Below are positions 9,119 through 18,195 of a DNA stretch of 64,000 nucleotides, in pieces (the first letter of the stretch is position 1; each line of letters opens with the position of its first letter). The position numbers and the translations under genes are program-made. The notes under the pieces were generated by a model. That model was not told the origin of the DNA. It searched no databases and was given only the letters and a program-made list of their open reading frames with translations. Source of the DNA: Actinomyces sp. oral taxon 897 (GTDB taxonomy: Bacteria > Actinomycetota > Actinomycetes > Actinomycetales > Actinomycetaceae); assembly GCF_002999235.1 (NCBI RefSeq), contig NZ_CP027236.1:1860001-1924000 (forward strand). The letters run 5' to 3'.

Positions 9119-9718
9119 TCAGGAGGTACTCGTCCCGGGGACCGGGAGGACGAGCCCTGGGGTCTGGCACAGTAGCGGCGTGGAGTCGCCGCCAAACCGG
9201 TAGTCGTAGGTGCTCCCACCCGCCTTCACCACGATCCGCCAGCCGTCCACGAGCGCCTGGGTGTACGACATCCCCGGTTCGGGGCAGCCCAGGGAGGCGT
9301 CGTTCCAGGTGGTCCACGTGGCCTCCACCACCTCGGCCGAGGCACCGGAGACGCCACGGGAGTCCAGGTCCGCCCTAATGGCGGCGACCAGCTCCGCGGG
9401 CGCGGTAACGGACGGCGCACCGGTGGGTGCCGTACCGGTGGGGGCCGCACCGGGCGCACCGGGCGCACCGGTAGGACCGGCGCCGGAGGGGGCCGTGGCG
9501 GGCGCGCCGGTGGAATCGGTGGCAGAGGGGTTAGAGGGTGCGTTGGGGTTCATGCTCGGCTCGACGGTGGGAGAGGGGGATGTGGTGCTGAGCTGCGTCG
9601 TCCCAGGCGGGCTAGCCGGGACGTCCGGACTGCCCGAGACGCCCGGGGTGACCGATGAGCAGGCGGCCAGCAGCAGGATCCCTAACGGACCAGCAGCTAC
9701 GGACAACGGTTTCGTCAT
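9119..9718 (-). CDS. Small exported lipoprotein with C-terminal conserved domain
   Basis: This 199-aa protein has a signal peptide ending in the lipobox LLAAC (residues 16-20). A long low-complexity Pro/Thr/Ser/Gly linker follows (about 22-105), with repeats of APTGTAPTGAP. The C-terminal 90 residues fold as a small domain with WNDASLGCPEPGMSYTQAL and a final Cys (LLCQTP). The two Cys could form a disulphide. That motif recurs in unnamed secreted proteins of several phyla; no function is known to me. It converges with the TPR gene. Confidence 0.75.
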   Translation of the reverse strand: MTKPLSVAAGPLGILLLAACSSVTPGVSGSPDVPASPPGTTQLSTTSPSPTVEPSMNPNAPSNPSATDSTGAPATAPSGAGPTGAPGAPGAAPTGTAPTGAPSVTAPAELVAAIRADLDSRGVSGASAEVVEATWTTWNDASLGCPEPGMSYTQALVDGWRIVVKAGGSTYDYRFGGDSTPLLCQTPGLVLPVPGTSTS

Positions 9719-9755
9719 GACCCGACTCTAGCCCGGCAGCCGCCGCCGTACCCCT

Positions 9756-9840
9756 GAAACGCCGCCCCTCATCCAGGAGGTGAGGTCGCGGGCGTCGCCT
9801 GACCTATGACACGGGAACGCCGCCCCTTATCCAGGGGGTG
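9756..9840. repeat. Imperfect 26-bp direct repeat pair
   Basis: Two copies of a block containing ACGCCGCCCC and ATCCAG (9756-9782 and 9815-9840) sit about 40-120 bases upstream of the lipoprotein gene (reverse strand). They could be a regulatory repeat or a remnant of a short repeat array. Confidence 0.5.
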
Positions 9841-9948
9841 GGAGCCCCTGAACAGCCCTTGAGCAACAGGGCCACGCCCCTGACCTGGCAACCACCCGTC
9901 AAAGGGCACCCAAGACGCCCGTGGATAATCCGGTAGACGACTCAGACC

Positions 9949-10335
9949 TCAGTGGTCCTGGGAGCCGTCGTCAAGGGCCTGGGGCTCCTGGTCCGTGCCT
10001 GCTGAGTAGGTCACGAAGGCGCGGGTGAGCTGCAGGGCCACTTCGTCAATGAGTTCCACAATGACGTCCATAATGACGTCCTCGTAGTCGGGGCGGTGGA
10101 GCTGGAGCCAGGCCGTGACCTCCTCGTCAGCCACTGAGTCGGCCAGGTCGCTGAACTCCTCCAGCTCGGCGTCACTGAGACCCTCCGAGAGGCGTTCGCC
10201 GACGCGCGTCTCCATCGCGGAGCAGACACGGGTCAGGGCCTCCTGGAAGCCTTCGGGGCCAATGGCCTCCAGGACGGGATCAGGGATGGTCTCACGGAGC
10301 CTGTCAGCAATGGCCTCATGCAGGTCGTTGTCCAT
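9949..10335 (-). CDS. Small acidic protein, DUF5663-like
   Basis: The product is about 128 aa and strongly acidic, with no membrane segment. The central motif RLSEGLSDAELEEF, followed by a Trp and a PDYEDVI segment, resembles the DUF5663 family of unknown function; I infer this by memory of the pattern. The start is ambiguous. ATG codons at 10347 and 10344 and a GTG at 10341 lie upstream in frame, directly after a G6 run, and 10335 was chosen for spacing. It lies between the lipoprotein and the second TPR gene in the same direction. Confidence 0.6.
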   Translation of the reverse strand: MDNDLHEAIADRLRETIPDPVLEAIGPEGFQEALTRVCSAMETRVGERLSEGLSDAELEEFSDLADSVADEEVTAWLQLHRPDYEDVIMDVIVELIDEVALQLTRAFVTYSAGTDQEPQALDDGSQDH

Positions 10336-10416
10336 GGCCACCATCATCCCCCCTGCCCCACCGGACCCAGCCCTGTCGGCAGGTGCGGTCCCTCACGCAG
10401 CCTGGCAGCCCCGGCG

Positions 10417-11316
10417 CTATCTCGCCTCAATGGCGCCTATGGCCTCCAGGCAGTCGGCCTGCTCCTCCTCAGAGTCCTCGAGGCGGGCATAGGCCTCCAG
10501 CGCCTGGCGGAACAGGGGCAGGGCCTGGTCTCCTCTCCCCAGCTCCTTGAGCATATTGGCGACGTTGTACAGGCAGTCGGCCTCGTAGTCCACCAGCGAC
10601 CCGACCTGCTGGCAGGTCCGGAGCGCCTCGCGGTGGGCCTCCAGGGCCTCCTCGGAGCGCCCCAGCTCCTCCAGGGCGTTCCCGGCACGCACGAGGCACT
10701 CGACCAGGCTCAGCTCAGCGCCGTCGACCTGACGGCAGAGATCCGCTGCCCGGCGGTAGAAGTCCACGGCCTCCTCGAGCCGCCCCAGCTCCTCCAGGGC
10801 GACGCCGGAGTTCTCCAGGCTGACGATCTGTCCGTACTGGACGCCCTCAATCTGCCCGTAGACCGTCAACGCCTCGTCGTACCGGCCCAGGGCCTCCTCG
10901 TAACTCCCCATTTTCCGCAGGGAGATAGCCATATTGTACCGGCAGTACGCCTGCTCGTTCTGGGTGCCCTCCACCTGACCGAAGAGCTCCAGCGCCTCGT
11001 CCCCGGCAGCCAGGGCCTCCTCGTAGTCGCCCAGGTCCCCGCGGACCGCGCCAATACCGTGCAGGCAGTCCCCCTGGTCCTTCTCACTCCCCTCTACCTG
11101 CCGGAAAAGCTCCAAAGACTCCTTAAAAGCGTCAAGAGCCCCCTTAAACCGACCCTCCCGGTGCAGTCGGCGTCCGGCGTCGTAGGCGTAACCGGCCCGG
11201 CCCGCGACACCCTGGTCGATCCGCTTAGCCTGCTGGACGGGGGTGTACACCTTGCGGGCAAGATCCTGGTCCTTGCCGGCCTCGGCCCGGTGACCACGCC
11301 CCGGCCCGGTGACCAC
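10417..11316 (-). CDS. TPR protein whose 5' end is out of frame (19-bp duplication)
   Basis: The main frame encodes about seven 40-residue TPR units (pattern LGRxEEALxxYDEAL, with conserved EEQADCL-type segments), similar in style to the 7386 gene. The only in-frame starts near the beginning lie inside the 19-bp repeat and have no ribosome site. A strong site (TAGGAGG, 7-base spacing) instead precedes a GTG at 11410, which opens a different frame (VYGRKTTKLLNMVRRF...). Removing exactly one 19-bp copy (11284-11302 or 11303-11321) joins that start to the TPR frame. As sequenced, translation from 11410 stops at 11225 after 61 codons. The gene is therefore either switched off by a slippable repeat or broken. 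Repair would give about 324 aa. Confidence 0.75.
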   Translation of the reverse strand: MVTGPGRGHRAEAGKDQDLARKVYTPVQQAKRIDQGVAGRAGYAYDAGRRLHREGRFKGALDAFKESLELFRQVEGSEKDQGDCLHGIGAVRGDLGDYEEALAAGDEALELFGQVEGTQNEQAYCRYNMAISLRKMGSYEEALGRYDEALTVYGQIEGVQYGQIVSLENSGVALEELGRLEEAVDFYRRAADLCRQVDGAELSLVECLVRAGNALEELGRSEEALEAHREALRTCQQVGSLVDYEADCLYNVANMLKELGRGDQALPLFRQALEAYARLEDSEEEQADCLEAIGAIEAR

Positions 11317-11330
11317 GCCCCGGCCCGGTG
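11284..11330. repeat. 19-bp tandem repeat (2.5 copies) inside the TPR gene start
   Basis: Two perfect copies of GGCCCGGTGACCACGCCCC (11284-11302, 11303-11321) are followed by a 9-base partial copy. Because 19 is not a multiple of 3, each gain or loss shifts the frame between the start codon at 11410 and the TPR body. One full copy, or four, would be in frame; two is out of frame. Confidence 0.95.
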
Positions 11331-11584
11331 GACGCTGAGGCGGGACTGGGCCCTTTCCCCAAGAACCTGCGTACCATATTCAGCAGCTTGGTCGTCTTGC
11401 GCCCGTACACTCGCGCCTCCTAACGCCCCGGAGAGGTCAGCACCCCCCTGGGGGGCACCCGGTCACATTGTGCACGTCCGGGCGGACCAGCACCACCGGC
11501 CTACGTATCCGACACCACCGCCCCGCCCCCGCCCCGCTGCCCTGCCCCGGCGTCGGGGGCGGGCGGGCGCCGTAGGCTGAGACC

Positions 11585-14233
11585 ATGAGCTTCCTGGAGG
11601 TCCTGCAGATCGTCTGCGCGACCACGGTCCTGGTCACCACCGTCATCGGGGTGGGGGTCTTTGCCCGCGCCTGCGTGACCATTGTCCACCGCGCCAGCGT
11701 GGGCCGGGCGGTGGAACGCTCCCGTCTGCACCCGGTGGGACGGCGCCTGTGGCTGACCCTCTCCAGCGTCCTGACCCACGAGGCCTTCAGGAACCGCCCC
11801 TGGGTGCGGGCGGCGCACTGGCTGGTCATGGTCAGCTTCCCCCTGCTGTTCCTCACCCTGGTCACCGGCTACGGGCAGGTCCTGGGGGGCGCGGACTTCG
11901 CCCTGCCGCTGCTGGGGCACGCCGCCTGGTGGTCCTGGACGGTGGAGCTCATCGCCTACCTGAGCCTGGCCGGCATCGTCCACCTCATGGTGCTGCGCCG
12001 CCGGACCAACCGGGGCGGGCGCGCCACCGCCCCCTACCCGCAGGACTCGGACGGCGGCACCCGGCCGCGCACCTCCCGCTTCGCCGGCTCGACGGCGGCC
12101 CAGGCCCGCTTCGTGGAGCTGGTCGTCACCGGCGTCGTCCTGTGCGTCCTGGCCCTGCGCATGGAGGAGCAGGCGCTGCTGGCCTCCAGCTCGGACCCCA
12201 CCGCCCGCCACCTGGGCTCCTGGGTGTACTTCCCCCTGACCTCCTGGGCCTCCCCCCTCCTGGAGCCCCTGGGGCCGACGGTGCTGACCGCCGCCGTCCT
12301 GGTGACGGCCACCCTCAAGATCGTCATCTCCATGTGCTGGTTCGTGGTGGTGGGCCTGGCCCCCTCCATGGGCGTGGCCTGGCACCGGTTCCTGGCGTTC
12401 GTCAATATCTACGCCCGCCGTGAGACCGACGGCTCCAAGTCCCTGGGCCCGCTGAGGCCGCTGGTGGTGGACGGCACCCCCCTGACCGCCGCCACCATGG
12501 ACACCCTGGACGAGGCCATGGAGGCGGCCGACTCCGGGCAGGGTCCCGAGGTCCGCCTGGGGGTGGGGCGCATCCAGGACTTCACCTGGAAGGGCCTGCT
12601 GGACTTCGCCACCTGCACCGAGTGCGGGCGCTGCCAGGACCTGTGCCCGGCGTGGAACACGGGCAAGCCCCTGTCCCCCAAGCTCTTCGTCCTGGCCCTG
12701 CGCGACCACGCGGCGGCGGCGGCCCCCTACCTGCGGGCCGCCGCGGCCCTGGGGGTGGAGCCCGAGGAGGTCACCGACGAGGACCTGGAGCGGCGTCGCT
12801 CAGAGCGGGGGGTCCTGGGGCGCCTGACCGGCATGACCGACGGCCTGAGGACCGGTGAGGACCTGGGCCTGGTGGAGGGCAGCGCCCACACCGGCGACGT
12901 CCTGGGCGCGCTGCTCGCCGCCAGGGCGGCCCCCACCGAGTCGGGGGTGGCCACCCGCCCGGCTCCCCTGGCCGGGGCGGTCATCCCGGCGGACGTGCTG
13001 TGGTCGTGCACCACCTGCGGGGCCTGCGTGGACCAGTGCCCGGTGGACATTGAGCACCTGGACCACGTGGTGGACGTGCGCCGTCAGCAGGTCCTCATGG
13101 AGTCGGCCTTCCCCCGCGAGCTGGGGCAGATGTTCCGCAAGCTGGAGTCCAAGGGCAACCCCTGGGGGCTGGCCCCCCGCAAGCGCATGGACTGGGCCAA
13201 GGGCCTGGACTTCGAGGTGCCGGTCGTCGGGGTGGACGTGGAGGACGCCTCCGAGGTGGACTACCTGTTCTGGGTGGGCTGCGCCGGGGCCTACGAGGAC
13301 CGGGCCAAGCGGACCACGCGGGCGGTGGCCGAGCTGCTGCACATTGCCGGGGTGAGCTTCGCGGTCCTGGGCGACGGAGAGTCCTGCACGGGCGACCCGG
13401 CCCGCCGGGCCGGCAACGAGATCCTCTTCCAGATGCTGGCCGCCCAGAACGTGGAGACCCTCACCGAGGCCGGGGTGAAGCGGATCGTGGTGACCTGCCC
13501 CCACTGCTTCAACACGATCTCCCGGGAGTACCCGCAGGTCGGCGGGCATTTTGAGGTACTGCACTACACCCAGCTGCTCAGCACCCTGGTGCGCGAGGGG
13601 CGGCTGCGACCTCTGGCGCCGGGGTCCGGGACAGGCCGGGAGCCGGGAGGCGGGCCGGGGACTGGCCTGGCTCCAGAGGCCGAGCCAATACCAAAGGATG
13701 GGCCGACGTCGGGAGCCGGTCTGGCGCCAGAGGCCGGGCCGACGCCGGGGGCCGGGACCAGCGGCCCGCCTGAGGGGGCCAGTGGCGCGGGGGCCGACCC
13801 GGGCCCGCACGCCCCTGCTCCAGGCGCCACCGCCCCGGACGCCAGGGAGGCAGGACGCACGGGCAGGGAGGCCGCCCCCCTGGTGACCTACCACGACGCC
13901 TGCTACCTGGGGAGGCACAACCGGATCTACTCCCCGCCGCGCGAGCTGCTGGAGGCCACCGGCGCGCAGGCCGTGGAGATGCCGCGCAGCCGCGAGCGCG
14001 CCTTCTGCTGCGGCGGGGGCGGGGCGAAGGCCTTTATGGAGGAGTCGATCGGCACGCGCATCGCCGTGGAGCGCTCACGCGAGGCCATTGGCACCGGGGC
14101 CCAGGTCATTGCCACGGCCTGCCCCTTCTGCACCACCATGCTCTCCGACGGCGTAGCCAGCCAGGGGGCCGAGGTGCGGGTGACCGACGTGGCCACCCTC
14201 ATGCTGGAGGCCGTGCGCCGCGCGGATACCTAA
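11585..14233 (+). CDS. Membrane-anchored Fe-S oxidoreductase (CCG/HdrD-GlpC type)
   Basis: This 882-aa protein has about five to six membrane segments in the first 290 residues, like a NarI/HdrE-type cytochrome module. Two 4Fe-4S motifs follow (CTECGRCQDLCP near residue 343 and CTTCGACVDQCP near 474). The C-terminal half has two CCG-type cysteine-rich blocks (CPHCFN near 638, HDACYLGR near 768, CCGGGG near 808). It probably moves electrons between the membrane quinone pool and an unknown cytosolic partner. A Pro/Gly/Ala-rich insert of about 85 residues (about 676-763) interrupts the CCG region. Related actinobacterial proteins lack a clear function. The gene is monocistronic. Confidence 0.85.
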   Translation: MSFLEVLQIVCATTVLVTTVIGVGVFARACVTIVHRASVGRAVERSRLHPVGRRLWLTLSSVLTHEAFRNRPWVRAAHWLVMVSFPLLFLTLVTGYGQVLGGADFALPLLGHAAWWSWTVELIAYLSLAGIVHLMVLRRRTNRGGRATAPYPQDSDGGTRPRTSRFAGSTAAQARFVELVVTGVVLCVLALRMEEQALLASSSDPTARHLGSWVYFPLTSWASPLLEPLGPTVLTAAVLVTATLKIVISMCWFVVVGLAPSMGVAWHRFLAFVNIYARRETDGSKSLGPLRPLVVDGTPLTAATMDTLDEAMEAADSGQGPEVRLGVGRIQDFTWKGLLDFATCTECGRCQDLCPAWNTGKPLSPKLFVLALRDHAAAAAPYLRAAAALGVEPEEVTDEDLERRRSERGVLGRLTGMTDGLRTGEDLGLVEGSAHTGDVLGALLAARAAPTESGVATRPAPLAGAVIPADVLWSCTTCGACVDQCPVDIEHLDHVVDVRRQQVLMESAFPRELGQMFRKLESKGNPWGLAPRKRMDWAKGLDFEVPVVGVDVEDASEVDYLFWVGCAGAYEDRAKRTTRAVAELLHIAGVSFAVLGDGESCTGDPARRAGNEILFQMLAAQNVETLTEAGVKRIVVTCPHCFNTISREYPQVGGHFEVLHYTQLLSTLVREGRLRPLAPGSGTGREPGGGPGTGLAPEAEPIPKDGPTSGAGLAPEAGPTPGAGTSGPPEGASGAGADPGPHAPAPGATAPDAREAGRTGREAAPLVTYHDACYLGRHNRIYSPPRELLEATGAQAVEMPRSRERAFCCGGGGAKAFMEESIGTRIAVERSREAIGTGAQVIATACPFCTTMLSDGVASQGAEVRVTDVATLMLEAVRRADT

Positions 14234-14497
14234 GACCCGGCTGGCGCTGGCCGTACCCGGCTGGCGCCAGAGCACCCGGCTGGTGCCAGAGCCGTCGCCG
14301 CGCGGACACCTCCACGGCGTCGCCCTGCTGGCAGCCTCCTGGGATCCGGGGCCACTACCCGGCCAGTCGTCCACGGCGGAACCCGGCGGCCCGCTGTCCG
14401 GGGGCGGGCTGTCGTCCGGGACCAGTCTCAGCACGGTCACGACCGGCCCGCTGTCCGGGCGGGCCTGGTACCGGCGTCGGGGCGGGCGGCGGCCCAC

Positions 14498-16009
14498 TCA
14501 CTTCCGGGCCTGGGCCCAGGCCCGGGCCCGGGGGCTAATGAGGCCCGTCAGGACGAACCCCAGGACGACCAGGGCCAGGAGCGGCGGGACGGTGAAGACG
14601 TCGGCGGTCACGACTATGCTGCGGGTGCTCGCCGAGTACCGGGCGACCGTGACGTAGGTGTTGAAGCCGAGCAGCACGACGGCGGCCAGCGCGGCGAGCG
14701 CCTCGGCCAGCACCCAGGAGCGACGCATGACCATGAGCACCAGGGCGGCCAGGACCAGCACCGCCGTGAGCACCAGGGCGGCCACGCCCACTGAGAACAT
14801 GTCCTGGTAGAGGGACGCCCTGGTCCAGTCGGGCCCGAACATGCTGGGGGCCAGCAGGTAGGAGCTGAACCAGAAGTCCATGGTCGCGAAGTACTCATCC
14901 GGGAGGCCACTCAGGGTGATCTGCGTCATTCCCAGGGTGACCACCTGCTGCAGGACCACCAGGCCCATGGCGCCGACCGCGCCGCGGCTCAGCAGGACGG
15001 TCGCCGGGCACCGGTCCGCGCCCCGGGGCCCGGCCAGGAGCAGGAGGATACCGGCCGTGACCCGCAGGACGAGGATAATCAGCCCTACGATCGCCGAGGG
15101 CAGGCCCATGAGGTGGTAGTAGAGGCTCGCCTGGTCGAACCCCAGGAAGCTGGGGTACATGCCGACCATGACGAGCGCGGACACCAGGACGATGCCGGTG
15201 GGACGCCTGAGGGCGGCCAGGACGACGCCAATGACCGCCGAGACCAGGCCGGTACTGACCAGCATGCCGACCATGACGCCTGCCAGGGGACGGTTGGGGG
15301 TGAAGCGGTCGCTGTACGTCATCGTCGTGAAGAGGTCGAGCACGTTGGGGACCAGGGAGACCAGGAGCAGGACCAGGGCGGTGACGCTGGCCCAGGTACG
15401 CGGCTGCTGGGACGGCGGGACGGCGGGTGGGTAGCCCGGGGCGCCGGGAGGGTTGTAGTAGGCGGGCTGCTGGGCCGGGACCGGGGTGTAGACCGGGACG
15501 CCGACGGCCGCGGGGACGCCCGCACCGGGCACCGGGGCGCTGGGTGCCCCCGGCAGGACCTGGCCCGGGACCGCCTGCTGGCCGGGTCCTGCCCCGTAGG
15601 CCGGGGCACCGGCCGGGACCTGGCCAGCCGGGACCTGGCCCGGGTTGTAGTAGGCCGGTGGGGCGGTGAGGGGCTGCTGCGTCATCGGCTGGGCTGCTCC
15701 GACCCCGTACGGGGCGCCGGGTGGGACCTGGCCGGGTACCTGGGGCACCGCTCCCGCCGGGGTCGGCACGCCGGGCGCCCCCGGCGGGACCTGGCCGCCG
15801 GGCACCCCCGCACCGGGCGGCAGCTGCTGGCCCGCCCCGTAGGCCGGGACGCCGGCAGGCACCTGGGGGACCGCCCCCGTGGAGGTAGCCGCTCCCTCGG
15901 GCACCCCCGCACCCGCACCAGGGCCCGCTCCGGGCGGGACCGGGGTTGCGGACACGGGCTCGGGCGGGCCCTGCGGAAGGCCCTGTCCCTGGGTCGGGGG
16001 TGTCGTCAT
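14498..16009 (-). CDS. Proline-rich multi-pass membrane protein
   Basis: The start ATG at 16009 follows AGAGAGG, giving 503 aa; the longer open frame upstream is not protein-like. The first 210 residues are a Pro/Gly/Ala/Gln-rich, disordered cytoplasmic tail with repeats such as PPGAPGVP and YYNPGQVPAG. The rest has about eight hydrophobic segments. No catalytic motif is visible. Such Pro-rich tails plus a membrane domain are common in Actinomycetaceae cell-envelope proteins. The function is not known. Confidence 0.7.
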   Translation of the reverse strand: MTTPPTQGQGLPQGPPEPVSATPVPPGAGPGAGAGVPEGAATSTGAVPQVPAGVPAYGAGQQLPPGAGVPGGQVPPGAPGVPTPAGAVPQVPGQVPPGAPYGVGAAQPMTQQPLTAPPAYYNPGQVPAGQVPAGAPAYGAGPGQQAVPGQVLPGAPSAPVPGAGVPAAVGVPVYTPVPAQQPAYYNPPGAPGYPPAVPPSQQPRTWASVTALVLLLVSLVPNVLDLFTTMTYSDRFTPNRPLAGVMVGMLVSTGLVSAVIGVVLAALRRPTGIVLVSALVMVGMYPSFLGFDQASLYYHLMGLPSAIVGLIILVLRVTAGILLLLAGPRGADRCPATVLLSRGAVGAMGLVVLQQVVTLGMTQITLSGLPDEYFATMDFWFSSYLLAPSMFGPDWTRASLYQDMFSVGVAALVLTAVLVLAALVLMVMRRSWVLAEALAALAAVVLLGFNTYVTVARYSASTRSIVVTADVFTVPPLLALVVLGFVLTGLISPRARAWAQARK

Positions 16010-16389
16010 GATCTCTACCTCTCTGCGCACGTCAGCGTCCTGCGCGGCCTGTCTGCACCGGCCCGCACCGGTCCGGCCCTGGAGACGGTGCGACGGCCTC
16101 GGAGCACGATCCGGCCTCAGGGAACAGTATGCCCAGGTGAGGGGGGCCACGGCCAGGGGCGGTGGGTGGCAGCAGGTGATCTGGTCGTGACATTCCCTAC
16201 CCGGCGGCCCCGGTCCCGTGCCCCCACGCCCCGGCCCCTGCCAGGCCAGCACCCACCCGGGACGAGAGGGACGAGCGGGCCTGCCCACGCCCCGGCCCCT
16301 GCCGGGCCGGTGACAACGCACCGGCCCAGGTGACAACGCACCGGCCCAGGTGACAACGCACCGGCCCGGGAGGAGGAGTAGGACCGGCC
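16010..16389. repeat. 20-bp tandem repeat in a 380-base gap
   Basis: Three near-perfect 20-bp units (TGACAACGCACCGGCCCAGG) occupy 16311-16370, just after the ABC exporter gene ends (reverse strand) and before the promoter region of the membrane protein gene. The remainder of the gap holds no gene. Confidence 0.8.
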
Positions 16390-18195
16390 CTAGACCAGGG
16401 TCCAGCCCTGGGCCCTGCTGCGTGCCTCCCAGAAGTCCCGGTACCGGCCGGGGAGCGTCACGAGGTCGTCGTGCCGCCCCGTCTGGGCCACCCGCCCGTC
16501 GGCCCCGAGCACCACCACCTGGTCGGCGGCGGCGACGGTCTCCAGCTTGTGGGCGATGACAATGAGCGTGGAGGTGCGTCGCAGCTCCTCCATGGCGGTC
16601 ACGACATTGGCCTCGTTCTCCGCGTCCAGGGCGCTGGTGGCCTCGTCGAGCAGCACGATCGGGGCGCCCTTGAGCAGGGCGCGGGCAATGGAGACGCGCT
16701 GGCGCTCACCGCCGGACAGGGCCCGTCCGCCCTCCCCCACGCGGGTGTCCCACCCCTGGGGAAGCCGGTCCACGATCTCGGTCACGCCCGCCAGGTCCGC
16801 GGCCCAGCGCAGGCGCTCCTGGTCCGCGTCAGGGTCCCCCACGCGGACGTTGGCCGCCAGGGTGTCGTCAAAGAGATACACGTCCTGGAAGACCATGGAC
16901 AGCTGCTCCATGAGGTCCTTGGTGGTCAGGGAGCGCACGTCGGCCCCACCGACCCTGACCTGCCCGGACCAGACGTCGTAGAAGCGGGCCACCAGGCGGG
17001 CGATCGTGGTCTTGCCGGCCCCCGAGGGCCCCACGACGGCGCACATGGTGCGGGCCGGTACCCGCAGGTCCACCTCGCGCAGGACCGTGGTGCCCTCCTC
17101 GTAGCCGAAGGTGACGTCAATGAGCTCGACGGCGCCCGGCTCGCCCATGAGCGAGGAGGTCTGGGGCTCTGGCAGGGGCTGGGCGTCCATGACGCTGCTG
17201 AGGTGGTTCATCATCTGACGACGCTCCTCAATACCGTTGACGGTGTTGCCAATGTCCTCCAGCATGGTGGTGAAGCGCAGGCACAGGCCGATGGTGACCA
17301 CGGCGCGCAGGGGCTCGAGGTCACCGCCCAGGGCGAGCGCGGCGCTCAGGGTGATCATGGCGACGACAATGGCCTGGACCAGGGCACCGCTGAGGAGGAT
17401 GCCGGCCGACTCCCACCACAGGGCCCGGTGGGAGGCGGCAGCGGCGTCGTCGAACGCGCTGGCCAGCTGGGGGTAGCCGGAGCCCACGTGGCAGGAGCGC
17501 AGCGCCCCCTGGCAGCGGGAGAACTCCACAATGCGGGAGGCGAGCTCGCGCTCGGTGGGCTCGGAGACCGTCTTGCCGCGGTCCACCAGGCGCCGCGACC
17601 AGCGCAGGAACAGGACCAGCAGCGGGACCGCGCAGGTCAGCAGGACCCCCAGGTGCCAGTCCCACAGCCAGGACCCCAGCCAGATGACCGCGCAGCTGGC
17701 GACGGTGGAGGAGACCTTGTGCAGGAAGTGGGCGGCGGACTCCCCCAGGGAGACCATCTCCTGGCTCACGGCGCGCGACAGGGTGCCGGCGGACTCCGCG
17801 TTGAACCAGGACAGGGGCAGCGTGGCGACCCGGTCGCCGATGGCGTGGTGGACGTCCGCCATAAAGCCCAGGGCCCCCATCATGCCCGAGCGCTGGGCGA
17901 CGAAGTCGGTGACGGCCGCGGTCAGGGCGCACCCGCCCAGGACCCCCAGCCAGCCGCCCAGGCCCAGGCCCCAGGACGGCTCCCCGGTGGCCAGGGAGAC
18001 CGAGGCGGGCAGGAGGGCGAGCAGGGACAGGCCCCACAGGGAGCCGGTGACCGCCCCCAGGACAATGCCGCGGCGCAGCTGGGCCCACGACCGCGGGCTC
18101 ATGAGCTGGCGGTACTGGCGCAGCAGCGGGGGCCGACGGCGCCCGGCGCCCCCGGAGGTGGTGGTCGTGGTGGTCGTGGTGGTCTGGGCGCTCAC
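16390..18195 (-). CDS. ABC exporter half-transporter, subunit 2
   Basis: The GTG start overlaps the stop of the upstream ABC gene (GTGA), giving 601 aa. About six membrane helices (residues 30-320) precede an ATPase domain with Walker A GPSGAGKTT, signature LSGGERQRVSIARAL, Walker B IVLLDEA and the switch His (VIAHK). It is a canonical half-exporter and probably forms a heterodimer with the 759-aa partner. Similar tandem pairs in Actinobacteria include IrtAB-type siderophore transporters and drug exporters. The adjacent TetR gene favours drug or metabolite export, but iron uptake cannot be excluded. The N-terminus has a Thr run encoded by a 9-bp repeat. Confidence 0.9.
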   Translation of the reverse strand: MSAQTTTTTTTTTSGGAGRRRPPLLRQYRQLMSPRSWAQLRRGIVLGAVTGSLWGLSLLALLPASVSLATGEPSWGLGLGGWLGVLGGCALTAAVTDFVAQRSGMMGALGFMADVHHAIGDRVATLPLSWFNAESAGTLSRAVSQEMVSLGESAAHFLHKVSSTVASCAVIWLGSWLWDWHLGVLLTCAVPLLVLFLRWSRRLVDRGKTVSEPTERELASRIVEFSRCQGALRSCHVGSGYPQLASAFDDAAAASHRALWWESAGILLSGALVQAIVVAMITLSAALALGGDLEPLRAVVTIGLCLRFTTMLEDIGNTVNGIEERRQMMNHLSSVMDAQPLPEPQTSSLMGEPGAVELIDVTFGYEEGTTVLREVDLRVPARTMCAVVGPSGAGKTTIARLVARFYDVWSGQVRVGGADVRSLTTKDLMEQLSMVFQDVYLFDDTLAANVRVGDPDADQERLRWAADLAGVTEIVDRLPQGWDTRVGEGGRALSGGERQRVSIARALLKGAPIVLLDEATSALDAENEANVVTAMEELRRTSTLIVIAHKLETVAAADQVVVLGADGRVAQTGRHDDLVTLPGRYRDFWEARSRAQGWTLV

